A DNA stretch of 30,973 bases from CAZSXS01 sp964611385 (GCA_964611385.1 CAZSXS010000043.1:1-30973), one strand, 5' to 3'; positions 22,219-30,762 are shown, numbered from the stretch's first letter. Notes: a model not told the origin generated them from the sequence alone. Numbers and translations are program-made.

Positions 22219-24183
22219 ATGAAAAAGTTTTTAGCAGCAACCCTGTCGATTTGTATGTTACTATCGGCATCCGCATGTCAGAGTGCAAAACCATCACCTA
22301 CACCCAGTGCAACCCCTAGTGTTGCGCCAAGCGCCACCCCTAGCCCAGAACCCAGTGCCTCCGCACCGGCTGTCGCTGATCAGAAAAAAGTAGGAGGTGT
22401 ACAAAGCTTTACCCAACCAAAATACGAGAGCAGAACCCCCTCCGGTCAGCTCATTATCGGCTCCAGCACAAAGGCAAACGGCGATTTGCTTGGCGGCTGG
22501 GGAAATAATGCTGTAGACTATGACATTAAGACCTTGATTCATGGCTACGCTACGGTCAGCTACACAAAGGGTGGTACCTTCGAGGTGAACCCCATGGTTG
22601 TGAAAACCCTTGAAATCGTTGACAATCCAGATAAGACAAAAACATACATACTTGAAATCAACGATAACTTAAAGTACAGTGACGGGAGTGCCATTACTGC
22701 CAAGGATTATGTTTTCGATGTTCTGCTGAGCAGCTCGCCTCAATTTGGTGAGATTGACGGCGATACCAATGCTGGGAATGACTATATCGGTTATGAAGAA
22801 TTCCAATCTGGTAAAACCAGAACCTTTAGCGGCGTTCGCCTTTTGGATGACTACAAGTTCTCTCTCACCGTCAAGGCTGATAAATTCCCATATTTCTATG
22901 AAATCAACTTCGCAGGCGTAGGTCCTCTGCCTATGGCTGTTTTAGCTCCTGGCTGTGATATAACCGATGATGGAAACGGAGCAACCTTCTCTGATAACTT
23001 CACCACAGAAGTTATTGCAGAGACCATCAGCAACACTGAAACCGGCTATCGCTACAAGCCTCTTATTACCAGCGGGCCCTATAAGCTGGAGAGCTTTGAT
23101 CGTGCCACCGGCGAGGCAGTCATTGTTGCAAACCCGGAATTCTTAGGCAACTATGAAGGCAGAAAGGCTCAAATCGAAAGACTGATCTTAAGAGAAGTGA
23201 AATCTGGCGTTATGAAGGATGAGTTTATTGCCGGAAACGTTGAACTTCTTGGCGGAGTCGGCGGCGGAACCAGCATCAACGCTTTGTTGGATGTGGTTGA
23301 CCAGGGCAAGGCAGATTACATCACCTACGACCGTGCCGGTTACGGAAAAATAACCTTCATGTGCGATTTTGGCCCTACGCAGTTTAAAGCTGTTCGCCAG
23401 GCCATTGCTTACGCCCTTGACCGTATTGATTTTGCCGCTCTGTATTCTAAGGGCTACGCTCAAGTGGTCAATGGCAACTATGGTATGGGTATGTGGGCTT
23501 ACCAAGCCAGAAAAGATGAAATCGAAAACTCTTTGAATCCATATACCTTCGATATGACCAAGGCCGAAGAAGTTCTGATTGAAGACGGCTGGACAAAGAA
23601 CAAGGATGGCGGAGACTATGTAAAGGGTACCGACACCTTGCGCTACAAAGAAGTAAATGGCGAACTGATGCCTCTGGAACTCCAATGGGGCAACTCTGCC
23701 AGTCCAGTTACTGACCTCCTGAACACCATGCTTCCAAGTCAGGTTGAAAAGATTGGTATGAAGATCGTCGGTACCTCCCTGGACTACCCAGTTATGTTGA
23801 ACAACATGTACAGAATTGGTATTGAGAAACCAGTCTATCATATGTACAATGGTGCGGTTGGCTTTGCTTTGATCAATGACCCCTGGTATCAATACAACAC
23901 CGACGACAATTTCATGGGACAATACAACACCAACTTTATCAAGGACGAGAAGCTTATGAAGTTGGCTCAAGATATGAGAGAAACTAACTTCAGTGACAAG
24001 GAAGGTTATGCTGACAAGTATGTCAAGTATCAACAATACTGGAACGAAGTCTTGCCTGATGTACCCCTGTATTCTGATATTTACCATGATTTCTTTAATC
24101 CGAAGCTCAAGAATTACGAAGTAGGTCAACACGGCTCCTACTGGGTATGGAGATTTGCTATTTTAGATGCTTATGTTGAATAA
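22219..24183 (+). CDS. oppA: Oligopeptide/dipeptide ABC transporter substrate-binding lipoprotein (SBP family 5)
   Basis: A 654-aa binding protein of SBP_bac_5. The signal peptide KKFLAATLSICMLLSASAC ends in a lipobox with the lipidated Cys at about 20. A Pro/Ser/Thr-rich linker (about 22-53) follows, probably spanning part of the cell wall. The domain has the family pattern TLIHGYATVSY, NDNLKYSDGSAITAKDYVFD, and VRQAIAYALDRIDFA. I choose the ATG at 22219, with AAAGGA 9 nt upstream, over the in-frame TTG at 22210. A terminator follows before the permease genes. The symbol is family level; peptide length preference is unknown. Confidence 0.9.
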   Translation: MKKFLAATLSICMLLSASACQSAKPSPTPSATPSVAPSATPSPEPSASAPAVADQKKVGGVQSFTQPKYESRTPSGQLIIGSSTKANGDLLGGWGNNAVDYDIKTLIHGYATVSYTKGGTFEVNPMVVKTLEIVDNPDKTKTYILEINDNLKYSDGSAITAKDYVFDVLLSSSPQFGEIDGDTNAGNDYIGYEEFQSGKTRTFSGVRLLDDYKFSLTVKADKFPYFYEINFAGVGPLPMAVLAPGCDITDDGNGATFSDNFTTEVIAETISNTETGYRYKPLITSGPYKLESFDRATGEAVIVANPEFLGNYEGRKAQIERLILREVKSGVMKDEFIAGNVELLGGVGGGTSINALLDVVDQGKADYITYDRAGYGKITFMCDFGPTQFKAVRQAIAYALDRIDFAALYSKGYAQVVNGNYGMGMWAYQARKDEIENSLNPYTFDMTKAEEVLIEDGWTKNKDGGDYVKGTDTLRYKEVNGELMPLELQWGNSASPVTDLLNTMLPSQVEKIGMKIVGTSLDYPVMLNNMYRIGIEKPVYHMYNGAVGFALINDPWYQYNTDDNFMGQYNTNFIKDEKLMKLAQDMRETNFSDKEGYADKYVKYQQYWNEVLPDVPLYSDIYHDFFNPKLKNYEVGQHGSYWVWRFAILDAYVE

Positions 24184-24239
24184 TGAAACTTGCTGGGCTA
24201 TATAGTCTCAGGCAGTTAGGCTCTAATAAGGGCACTCTT

Positions 24240-24273
24240 GGGGGAAGGAAACAAGGTTTCTTTCCCCTTTTTT
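24240..24273 (+). terminator. Intra-operon terminator between the binding protein and permease genes
   Basis: Arms 24241-24252 and 24256-24267 (GGGGAAGGAAAC against GTTTCTTTCCCC), a 3-nt loop, then six T. Partial read-through here would give excess binding protein over transporter, common in such operons. Confidence 0.85.
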
Positions 24274-24301
24274 CGTATTAAATTAAAAAGAAGGTGAATT
24301 C

Positions 24302-25285
24302 ATGGTTAAATATATTACACGCAGACTGATTTACATGGTTTTTGTTTTTTTTGTTTTATCCATTTTTATGTTTTTTATTTACAAGCTGGTGCCCGGCGAC
24401 CCGGTGCGCATGATGCTGGATACTTCGATTCAAACCTCTGACCCAGCCAAATATCAGCTGGCTTATGAGGCTTTGCGTAAAAGAATGAATCTTGACAAGC
24501 CCCTCCCCCTCCAATATGTGGGCTGGATCAGTGGCATGCTTACAGGTGATTTTGGATTTTCTTCTCAGTATCGCATGCAAGTCATTGATATCATTAAAAC
24601 CCCTATGAGAAATTCTATTCTATTAAACTTCTTTTCGATCCTGCTGATATTTTTGATTACAATTCCTTTAGGCATCATCTCTGCCACCAAAAAATATACT
24701 GCCTTTGACAATATTGTGCAGGTGGGTACAGTGGTGGGCTTTTCCATTCCCAACTTTATCGTCGCCCTTCTGCTTATCTTTGCGCTGGCTGTCAAAATTC
24801 CGATCTTTCCTATCAGTGGCATGAACAGCCCTGGCTTTCAGGGAACGGGCATGGCAAGGACTTTAGACACGCTTCATCATATGGGACTTCCGGTTTTGGC
24901 CATTGTAGTGAGCGGTTTGGGCAGCATTACTCGTTATGTTCGAGGTGCTATGATCGACTGCCTTCGTATGGATTACATCAGAACAGCACGCTCCAAGGGC
25001 CTTCGCGAAAAGGTGGTCATTTATTCTCACGCCTTCCGTAACGCGCTCATTCCTGTGGTGACCATCGTGACTGGCTCCATCGTTGGCTTATTCGGCGGTT
25101 CCGTAGCCATTGAGTCCATCTTCTCTTGGAACGGAATCGGCAATGTTCTTTTTATCGCGTTAAAACAATTAGATTATTCTGTGGTATTAACGATGCAAAT
25201 GTTTTATGTTGTGCTCTCGCTGGTAAGCTATTTGATTATGGATATCGGCTACTGCATGGTTGACCCCAGAGTCAAATTATCATAG
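24302..25285 (+). CDS. oppB: Oligopeptide ABC transporter permease, B type
   Basis: A 327-aa integral membrane protein of the OppB/DppB family. It has the N-terminal signature MVKYITRRLIYMVFVFFVLS, LVPGDPVRMM, NLDKPLPLQYVGWISG with GDFGFSS, and the EAA loop DYIRTARSKGLREKVVIYSH followed by AFRNALIP. About six membrane helices are expected. The ATG has AAGAAGGTG upstream. It pairs with the C-type permease that starts 10 nt downstream. It has no unusual insertion, in contrast to its partner. Confidence 0.95.
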   Translation: MVKYITRRLIYMVFVFFVLSIFMFFIYKLVPGDPVRMMLDTSIQTSDPAKYQLAYEALRKRMNLDKPLPLQYVGWISGMLTGDFGFSSQYRMQVIDIIKTPMRNSILLNFFSILLIFLITIPLGIISATKKYTAFDNIVQVGTVVGFSIPNFIVALLLIFALAVKIPIFPISGMNSPGFQGTGMARTLDTLHHMGLPVLAIVVSGLGSITRYVRGAMIDCLRMDYIRTARSKGLREKVVIYSHAFRNALIPVVTIVTGSIVGLFGGSVAIESIFSWNGIGNVLFIALKQLDYSVVLTMQMFYVVLSLVSYLIMDIGYCMVDPRVKLS

Positions 25286-25295
25286 GGGGTGGGAC

Positions 25296-27071
25296 ATGAA
25301 AACGTTAGTTAACTCCATTGGCGCTCTATTTTTTGGATCGAAAAAACGCTCCGTTCTTGAAGAAGAGCAGATCCAAAGTCCCATCCGTACCATCATCCGA
25401 AATTTTTTGTCAAACAAAATCGCCTTGACAGGGCTTTGTGTCTTTTGTGTCATTGCCTTATCCTGTATTATTGTCCCCTTTTTCTTACCTCTGGATCTTT
25501 CCTATCAGGACGTGACCCAGCAAAATGTTCATCCTGGATTCAGCATGTCCAGAATCCCGAAAGAGTTGGCGAACAATGTAAAGCAAATTGATATTGGTTC
25601 GACTTATTCGGTTGGTATATCCAAAGACGGGAAGCTGTATCAGTGGGGGCAACTCGACAAGCGCCTGAAGGATATGCCTGCGCTTAGCAATGTTAAAATG
25701 GTATCTGCTGGCCTGAGCCATGCCCTTGCCTTAACCGAGGACGGGCAGGTAGTCACCTGGGGGCTTAACCGCTTTACCTTGGATAAAATTCCGGATGCAG
25801 TCAAAAAAGCCACGGATATCGTACAGATCGAAGCAGCAAACCAAATTTCTCTAGTGGTGGAGGCTTCGGGTAAGGTTCACTTCTGGGGAAACACGAACTT
25901 AGTGGATTTTTCCATCGGAAAGCACCAGGGAAACATTGCTCAGATAGCCTCAACCACCAGCGTCATTATGGGATTGACTAAGGACGGAAATGTAGTCGTC
26001 TTGGGCAATCGTCCCTCGCCCTTTTCCAGAATTCCCGAAAACATGGGAAAGATTGTTGCAATCAACGCAACCGATCAGGTCTGCGTCGCCTTAAACGAAA
26101 ACGGCACTGTTTTCGTATGGGGAAACGACCTCTTTGATCTTTTAAAGGTACCTGAGGCAATTCAAGGCAAGACAGTAGCCATTACTGCCGGACGTGCGCA
26201 TATTGTAGCCATGACCAACGACGGGCTGATTTATTCCTGGGGAAGGGATAACTTCTTCCAAACCAAAGTACCTTCCAGTGTACAAAAAGTCGGAATCGAA
26301 AAGATTTATGCCGGTTACTACCAAAGCTATGCTGTAGACAAAAACGGAAAAGCCACTCACTGGGGACTGAAAGGCTATCTCTTGGGTACAGATGACTTTG
26401 GCAGAGACATCTTTTTGCGGATGATGGCAGGCGGTCGTCTGACGCTCTCAATTGGTGGAGTAGCGGTCATTATCTCTATTATCATCGGTATCATCGTCGG
26501 CGGGTTTTCTGGCTACTATGGCGGCAAAGTGGATATGGTTCTCATGCGGATCGCTGAGGTGGTCGGTTCCCTACCCTTCCTGCCCCTTGCCATGATTTTA
26601 TCCGCCATCATCGGCAATAAAATGTCTGAGCTTGGGCGTATTTATCTCATCATGCTGATTTTGGGTGTACTTGGCTGGACGGGACTTGCTCGATTAGTTC
26701 GAGCGCAGATTCTATCTGAACGGGAAAAAGAATTTGTGACCGCTGCCAAGGCGATGGGTATCCGTGAAGGGAAGATTATCTTCCGACACATCCTGCCCAA
26801 TGTAATTACCGTGGTCATCGTTTCTGCCACTATCTCCTTTGCCTATTCGCTATTGACAGAATCCACCCTATCCTTCCTTGGCTTCGGAATCGTGGAACCT
26901 CGCCCCACCTGGGGCAACATGCTGACCGGCTCCCAATCTTCCACAGTTATAGCGGAGTACTGGTGGCGCTGGGTTTTCCCGGCCTTAATCTTAGGCCTGG
27001 CAACCATTAGTATCAATTTAATCGGTGACGGCCTTCGGGACGCAATCGACCCAAAATCAAATGAAAGGTAG
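25296..27071 (+). CDS. oppC: Oligopeptide ABC transporter permease, C type, with inserted seven-bladed RCC1/BLIP-II-like propeller
   Basis: 591 aa, about twice the usual 290-310 of OppC/DppC. Residues 1-65 hold the usual N-terminus (SPIRTIIRNFLSNKIALTGL) and TM1 (about 43-63). Residues 95-357 are seven RCC1-like repeats. From 362 the normal permease resumes with GTDDFGRDIFLRMMAGGRLT, five further helices and the EAA loop EFVTAAKAMGIREGKIIFRH. The frame is continuous across both joints. I choose the ATG at 25296, with AGGGGGTGGG just upstream, rather than the in-frame start at 25260 inside the B gene. By OppC topology the insert faces outside. OppD starts 8 nt after the stop. Whether the propeller binds the lipoprotein, peptides or another partner is unknown. 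Confidence 0.93.
   Translation: MKTLVNSIGALFFGSKKRSVLEEEQIQSPIRTIIRNFLSNKIALTGLCVFCVIALSCIIVPFFLPLDLSYQDVTQQNVHPGFSMSRIPKELANNVKQIDIGSTYSVGISKDGKLYQWGQLDKRLKDMPALSNVKMVSAGLSHALALTEDGQVVTWGLNRFTLDKIPDAVKKATDIVQIEAANQISLVVEASGKVHFWGNTNLVDFSIGKHQGNIAQIASTTSVIMGLTKDGNVVVLGNRPSPFSRIPENMGKIVAINATDQVCVALNENGTVFVWGNDLFDLLKVPEAIQGKTVAITAGRAHIVAMTNDGLIYSWGRDNFFQTKVPSSVQKVGIEKIYAGYYQSYAVDKNGKATHWGLKGYLLGTDDFGRDIFLRMMAGGRLTLSIGGVAVIISIIIGIIVGGFSGYYGGKVDMVLMRIAEVVGSLPFLPLAMILSAIIGNKMSELGRIYLIMLILGVLGWTGLARLVRAQILSEREKEFVTAAKAMGIREGKIIFRHILPNVITVVIVSATISFAYSLLTESTLSFLGFGIVEPRPTWGNMLTGSQSSTVIAEYWWRWVFPALILGLATISINLIGDGLRDAIDPKSNER
25578..26366 (+). other. Seven RCC1/BLIP-II-like blades inserted in the C-type permease
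   Basis: The repeat is hydrophobic-x-x-I/V, A/S-G-x-x-x-S/H, x-A-L/V, T-x-D/N-G-x-V, x-x-W-G. Blade-end W-G pairs fall at residues 117, 155, 197, 275, 315 and 356, with L-G at 236 in blade 4. The spacing is therefore 38-42 residues. Examples are VSAGLSHALALTEDGQVVTW (blade 2) and ITAGRAHIVAMTNDGLIYSW (blade 6). The period is closer to BLIP-II (about 40) than to RCC1 proper (51-68). Seven units make a closed propeller. It ends 5 residues before the conserved GTDDFGRD motif. Confidence 0.85.
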
Positions 27072-27079
27072 GCGGGATA

Positions 27080-28117
27080 GTGTTACTTGAAGTGAAAGAT
27101 CTATACACTTTTTTCAAAACGAAAAAAGGAATCATCAAAGCCGTAAACGGAGTTTCCTATTCCGTCCAAGCCGGAAGAACCCTCGGAATCGTAGGGGAAA
27201 GCGGCAGCGGCAAGAGCGTTTCTGCCATGAGTATTTTAAAGCTTTTGGACGGGAACGGATACATCGAAAAGGGAGAAATCCTCTTTAAAGGTAAAAACAT
27301 GGTAAAAACCACCCTGGATGAAATGTATAAAATCCGCGGAAATGAAATTTCCGTCATCTTCCAGGAACCCATGACCAGCTTGAATCCCGTCTTTACCGTA
27401 GAACGGCAGATCAGCGAGGTTTTCATGGTGCATCAAAACAAAACAAAAGCGGAGGCGGCAAAGCAGTCCGTTGAAATGCTGCGAGCCGTCAAGATTCCAA
27501 ACCCGGAAAGTGTCAGCAAGCAGTACCCCCACCAGTTGTCGGGCGGAATGCGGCAGCGGGTTATGATCGCTATGGCCCTAGCTTGTGAGCCTTCTTTGCT
27601 CATAGCTGATGAGCCGACCACTGCTCTGGACGTGACGATACAGGCACAAATTTTAAAACTCATGAATGATCTGAAACGAGAAAAGGGAACCTCCATCCTC
27701 TTTATTACCCATGACCTAGGCGTAATCAACGAAATGGCGGACGATGTGGTAGTTATGTACTGCGGTCAGATGGTTGAAAAGGCCGAGGTAAGAACCATCT
27801 TTGGAAACAACAAGTTCTCCCATCCCTATACGGAGGGATTGCTGGTTTCCATTCCACGTCTGGACACAGACCCAGGCCATAAGTTAGAGGCCATACCAGG
27901 TATGGTACCTCACCCCTTGGATTTGCCCAAGGGCTGCAAGTTTGCACCCCGCTGTAAGTATGCTACGGCTCAGTGCCATGCGTCCGAGCCGAAAATCATT
28001 CCCATCAGCAATCAGCAGGAAGTACGCTGCTTCTATCCAGAAATTGCACAGCGCAGGTCAAAGGAGCATTTGGCGCTTCACAAAAAGGAATGTGGCACCG
28101 CAGAAAGGAGGGCTTGA
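27080..28117 (+). CDS. oppD: Oligopeptide ABC transporter ATP-binding protein, D type
   Basis: A 345-aa ATPase. It has Walker A GESGSGKS (39-46), a Q loop in VIFQEPMTSLNPVF, signature LSGGMRQRVMIAMA, Walker B LLIADEPTTALDV, and switch His in FITHDLG. The C-terminal oligopeptide-transporter extension has the cysteine pattern GCKFAPRCKYATAQC, a motif seen in many peptide and nickel transporter ATPases. The GTG start follows a weak GGCGGG 8 nt after the C-permease stop, so translation is probably coupled. It forms a heterodimer with the F ATPase, whose gene starts 1 nt after this stop. Confidence 0.95.
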   Translation: MLLEVKDLYTFFKTKKGIIKAVNGVSYSVQAGRTLGIVGESGSGKSVSAMSILKLLDGNGYIEKGEILFKGKNMVKTTLDEMYKIRGNEISVIFQEPMTSLNPVFTVERQISEVFMVHQNKTKAEAAKQSVEMLRAVKIPNPESVSKQYPHQLSGGMRQRVMIAMALACEPSLLIADEPTTALDVTIQAQILKLMNDLKREKGTSILFITHDLGVINEMADDVVVMYCGQMVEKAEVRTIFGNNKFSHPYTEGLLVSIPRLDTDPGHKLEAIPGMVPHPLDLPKGCKFAPRCKYATAQCHASEPKIIPISNQQEVRCFYPEIAQRRSKEHLALHKKECGTAERRA

Positions 28118-28118
28118 T

Positions 28119-29156
28119 GTGGCAAAGACTTTATTAAAGATCAGAGATCTCAAAAAATATTTTCCCATCAAAAAAAGTTCTTTCTTTCAAAAGGAGCAAC
28201 TCTTTGTCAAAGCCAACGACGGGATTTCCATCGACATCTACGAAGGCGAAACCCTTGGCCTTGTTGGAGAATCCGGCTGCGGGAAATCTACCTTTGGGCG
28301 GGTACTGCTCCAGCTGTATCCTCAGACGGATGGATCGACCTTATATTACGGGCGCAGCCTTAAGGAAGTGAACCCGACCTATTTGAAGGAGGGCGCAGCT
28401 TCCAAGGAAGGCGGCATAGACCTCGGGCGGCTAACCTACAATGAAATGCGGCATTTAAGGAAGGATTTACAGATTATTTTCCAAGACCCTTATTCTTCCT
28501 TAAACCCCCGAATGACCGTTGGACAGATTATCGGCGAAGGACTGTTAGCTCACGGCTTTTTCAAGTCAGAGAATGATGAAATGCAGAACTACATCATTCA
28601 GGTCATGGAAGAATGCGGCCTATCACCCTACATGTTGCACCGCTATCCTCATCAGTTTTCTGGTGGGCAGCGACAAAGAATCGGCATAGCCCGGGCCTTG
28701 GCTGTTAAGCCGAAGTTTGTAGTTTGTGACGAGGCGGTTTCGGCTCTGGATGTGTCCATTCAGTCCCAGATCATCAATCTGCTACAGGACTTAAAGAAAA
28801 AAGAGAAACTCACATACTTGTTTATTACCCACGACTTAAGCGTGGTTAAATACATCAGTGACCGCATTGGAGTGATGTACCTGGGGAATCTTGTTGAGCT
28901 GGCCCGCTCAACAGAGATGTTTAAAAACCCCCTGCATCCCTATACGGAAGCCCTCCTTTCGGCCATCCCCACCACCGATGCAGACAGGAAAAAGGAAACC
29001 ATCTTGCTTGAAGGGGACATCCCTAGCCCCATCCGGCCACCTTCCGGCTGCAAGTTTCACACCCGCTGCCGTTATTGTACCGACCAGTGCAAAACGAAGG
29101 TACCCGAGTTTAGAGAAGTTAGCGAAGGGCATTTTGTGGCTTGTCATTTGAGGTGA
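28119..29156 (+). CDS. oppF: Oligopeptide ABC transporter ATP-binding protein, F type
   Basis: A 345-aa ATPase, partner of OppD. It has Walker A GESGCGKS (50-57), signature FSGGQRQRIGIARA, Walker B FVVCDEAVSALDVS (Ala in place of Pro, usual in OppF), and switch His in FITHDLS. The C-terminal Cys motif is GCKFHTRCRYCTDQC. Between Walker A and the Q loop there is an unusually long stretch (about 70-115, SLKEVNPTYLKEGAASKEGG). I choose the GTG at 28119, with GAAAGGAGGG about 8 nt upstream; an overlapping ATG at 28117 is out of frame, and the longer open frame upstream lies inside oppD. It is the last gene of the operon, followed by a terminator. Confidence 0.95.
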   Translation: MAKTLLKIRDLKKYFPIKKSSFFQKEQLFVKANDGISIDIYEGETLGLVGESGCGKSTFGRVLLQLYPQTDGSTLYYGRSLKEVNPTYLKEGAASKEGGIDLGRLTYNEMRHLRKDLQIIFQDPYSSLNPRMTVGQIIGEGLLAHGFFKSENDEMQNYIIQVMEECGLSPYMLHRYPHQFSGGQRQRIGIARALAVKPKFVVCDEAVSALDVSIQSQIINLLQDLKKKEKLTYLFITHDLSVVKYISDRIGVMYLGNLVELARSTEMFKNPLHPYTEALLSAIPTTDADRKKETILLEGDIPSPIRPPSGCKFHTRCRYCTDQCKTKVPEFREVSEGHFVACHLR

Positions 29157-29185
29157 TCCCATTCGCAGTCCAATTTTCTTCAACA

Positions 29186-29224
29186 AAAAAGACCAAGCTC
29201 TTGGAATAAGAGCTTGGTCTTTTT
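29186..29224. terminator. Terminator after the oligopeptide operon (bidirectional)
   Basis: Perfect 15-bp arms 29186-29200 and 29210-29224 (AAAAAGACCAAGCTC against GAGCTTGGTCTTTTT) with a 9-nt loop. It serves oppF on the plus strand and can serve the convergent acetyltransferase gene. Confidence 0.9.
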
Positions 29225-29235
29225 GTTTTCTAAAA

Positions 29236-30144
29236 TTATGTTGTTGTGATTTTACTTTTTAATTCCCAATTAGTATATGTACATATCGGATATAATCCGA
29301 TGCTACAATAAAATTGTTGGTTTATCGCTCCTAACATTTGCTTTGCACCAGGCTCGCCGCAACGTCTTGCTGCTTCATAAACAACTGCTTTGCCTAAGCC
29401 CATCTTGCGGTAATCGGGATCGGTCACTAGAGGCTCTAGCATACAATAAAAATCACCGGGACGATACCACATTCCGCAATGAGAAACATAATTGCCATCC
29501 GGTGCTTTTATAGCAACCACCAATTCCGGAATTATTGTGGGGCTTGAAAGCATTTGTTTACGCACAGATATTGTTTCGGCATCATAAGGTTGCTTACTTC
29601 CGTGGTCGAAACCTCGCCACATAACACGGTTGTATTGTTGCCAGTCCCAACCATCAGCCATACTCACAAAGGAAAAACCATCTGGCAAGGTAATAGGCTG
29701 TATCATATCTATATCCAATACAGCAAAATGGTCGTTGTGCATTGTTGGGCGGAAACCTTGCATCATTGCAAAACGAAGCATTTCGCTATCACCATCTGGT
29801 AACGATAGAATTAGTTTTCCGTTGTCATGCAGATTTTCTTTTGCATAGGTAATTAATTCGGGTTTCAAATGTGCATATGCCTCATCAACACATAAGAACC
29901 CCTCTCCCAACGAACATTCATAGGTTGCGAGTGCCACAAGGTTTCCGTTATCCTCCCATAAACCTATTTTTCCAAGGTTGTTTTGGTCACGACCAGCATG
30001 TGTTACCGCCCATTCCCACGCACCCCACACCATACGAGGCGTGGTTAGCTTTTCAAGGTTAATGCGGATTAGGAAGTCGCGGACTTTGCGGTAATCGTCC
30101 GTGAAAAAAGGTTCTGGGGAGTAATTTCTAAAGGTAACAGACAT
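29236..30144 (-). CDS. GNAT family N-acetyltransferase with two GNAT-like halves
   Basis: 302 aa. The C-terminal half is a recognisable GNAT fold, with the acetyl-CoA loop LEPLVTDPDYRKMGLGKAVV and a following AARRCGEPGAKQMLGAINQ segment. The N-terminal half (about 1-145), with WEDNGNLVALATYE and LRFAMMQGFRP, looks like a degenerate second GNAT domain, as in tandem-GNAT proteins. The acceptor is unknown. The ATG has AGAGAGGA 7-8 nt upstream. It is convergent with oppF. Base composition is lower in GC than the transporter operons by eye. Confidence 0.85.
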   Translation of the reverse strand: MSVTFRNYSPEPFFTDDYRKVRDFLIRINLEKLTTPRMVWGAWEWAVTHAGRDQNNLGKIGLWEDNGNLVALATYECSLGEGFLCVDEAYAHLKPELITYAKENLHDNGKLILSLPDGDSEMLRFAMMQGFRPTMHNDHFAVLDIDMIQPITLPDGFSFVSMADGWDWQQYNRVMWRGFDHGSKQPYDAETISVRKQMLSSPTIIPELVVAIKAPDGNYVSHCGMWYRPGDFYCMLEPLVTDPDYRKMGLGKAVVYEAARRCGEPGAKQMLGAINQQFYCSIGLYPICTYTNWELKSKITTT

Positions 30145-30273
30145 ATTAAATCCTCTCTTTCACATCATTATATTTTATTTGCTTTGCAACAGTTTTGATA
30201 ATATCCACCATTGCCATCACGAATGGATAACAACGTTACTAAGGTGTTCGTTCAGTTATTGACTTTTCAGTTT

Positions 30274-30390
30274 TTATTCAACTTCAATCCACTTGTATTT
30301 CATGTTATGATTGGTTTTGCGGTCATCCCAAACGTCTATGCTTTGAATGCTGGTATCGTAAAACAGTTGACAGATCTTTTTAGTGCGTGA
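30274..30390 (-). pseudogene. Probable gene remnant (C-terminal fragment, about 38 codons)
   Basis: The frame between an in-frame TAG (30391-30393) and TAA (30274-30276) has no start codon with a ribosome binding site. It reads QLFYDTSIQSIDVWDDRKTN followed by a KYKWIEVE end, which has a strongly protein-like composition. I do not recognise the family. It may be the tail of a gene mostly lost from this locus, or chance. Confidence 0.35.
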
Positions 30391-30450
30391 CTATTTTCAT
30401 ATTAATAAGCATAGCAGTATCATCTTCTTTTGTATAGGCATTATTTGTTT

Positions 30451-30484
30451 TATAACTAAAATAGCCATACCGAATTTATGCGGC
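30451..30484 (-). terminator. Possible terminator after the CD3324-family gene
   Basis: On the minus strand ATAGCCATGCCG pairs with CGGTATGGCTAT (12 bp, one wobble) across an 8-nt loop, followed by TTTTAGTT. It lies about 12 nt after the stop at 30496. The T tract is short. Confidence 0.55.
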
Positions 30485-30495
30485 ATGGCTATATG

Positions 30496-30762
30496 TCAAT
30501 GCTTTCCGTAAACGATTTTTTTAATGGTATCTTCAGACAAACTATAACATTCCGCTAAACTTGGAATCGAAGTGCCTGTCTTGAATGCTTGCACGATGTT
30601 TTTATTTCTAAGTGCGATCATATTTTTTGTGCTTGTATTTGATCCCCATTCAATATAGTTGTCTGGGGATTTTGGAATATAAACCAACTCGCCTTGAACG
30701 TATTTCTGTATCTCATCTAAAAGAGATTTTGGAAATACGGTTTGTGCTTTAACATATTTCAT
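30496..30762 (-). CDS. CD3324 family protein (small HTH-like)
   Basis: An 88-aa protein matching my memory of the CD3324 family of Clostridia: MKYVKAQTVFPKSLLDEIQK at the N-terminus, then YIPKSPDNYIEWG, and a C-terminal helix-turn-helix-like segment IPSLAECYSLSEDTIKKIVY. It probably binds nucleic acid, but no target is known. The ATG at 30762 follows GGGGCTGAG, a moderate ribosome binding site. A short leader ORF and hairpin precede it (30849-30928). A terminator-like hairpin follows. Confidence 0.8.
   Translation of the reverse strand: MKYVKAQTVFPKSLLDEIQKYVQGELVYIPKSPDNYIEWGSNTSTKNMIALRNKNIVQAFKTGTSIPSLAECYSLSEDTIKKIVYGKH

Larger units (their letters stand above)
30145..30495. other. Intergenic region of about 350 nt with decayed coding sequence
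   Basis: No intact gene is visible. It contains a protein-like remnant on the minus strand (30274-30390) and a hairpin after the CD3324-family gene. The rest is A/T-rich, with no promoter I can defend. Confidence 0.6.

Noticed and set aside
23188..24132. Long open frame of 314 codons on the minus strand
   Set aside because: It lies entirely opposite the peptide-binding protein gene, has no ribosome binding site and no family features; it is a codon-bias shadow.
25296..27071. Assembly chimera joining an RCC1 gene to oppC
   Set aside because: The frame is intact at both joints, TM1 and the remaining OppC helices are complete and in order, and flanking operon spacing is normal. A chimera would be unlikely to do this, though long reads would settle it.
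27942..28118. N-terminal 59-codon extension of OppF
   Set aside because: It lies inside oppD in another frame; AAAGGAGGG precedes the GTG at 28119.
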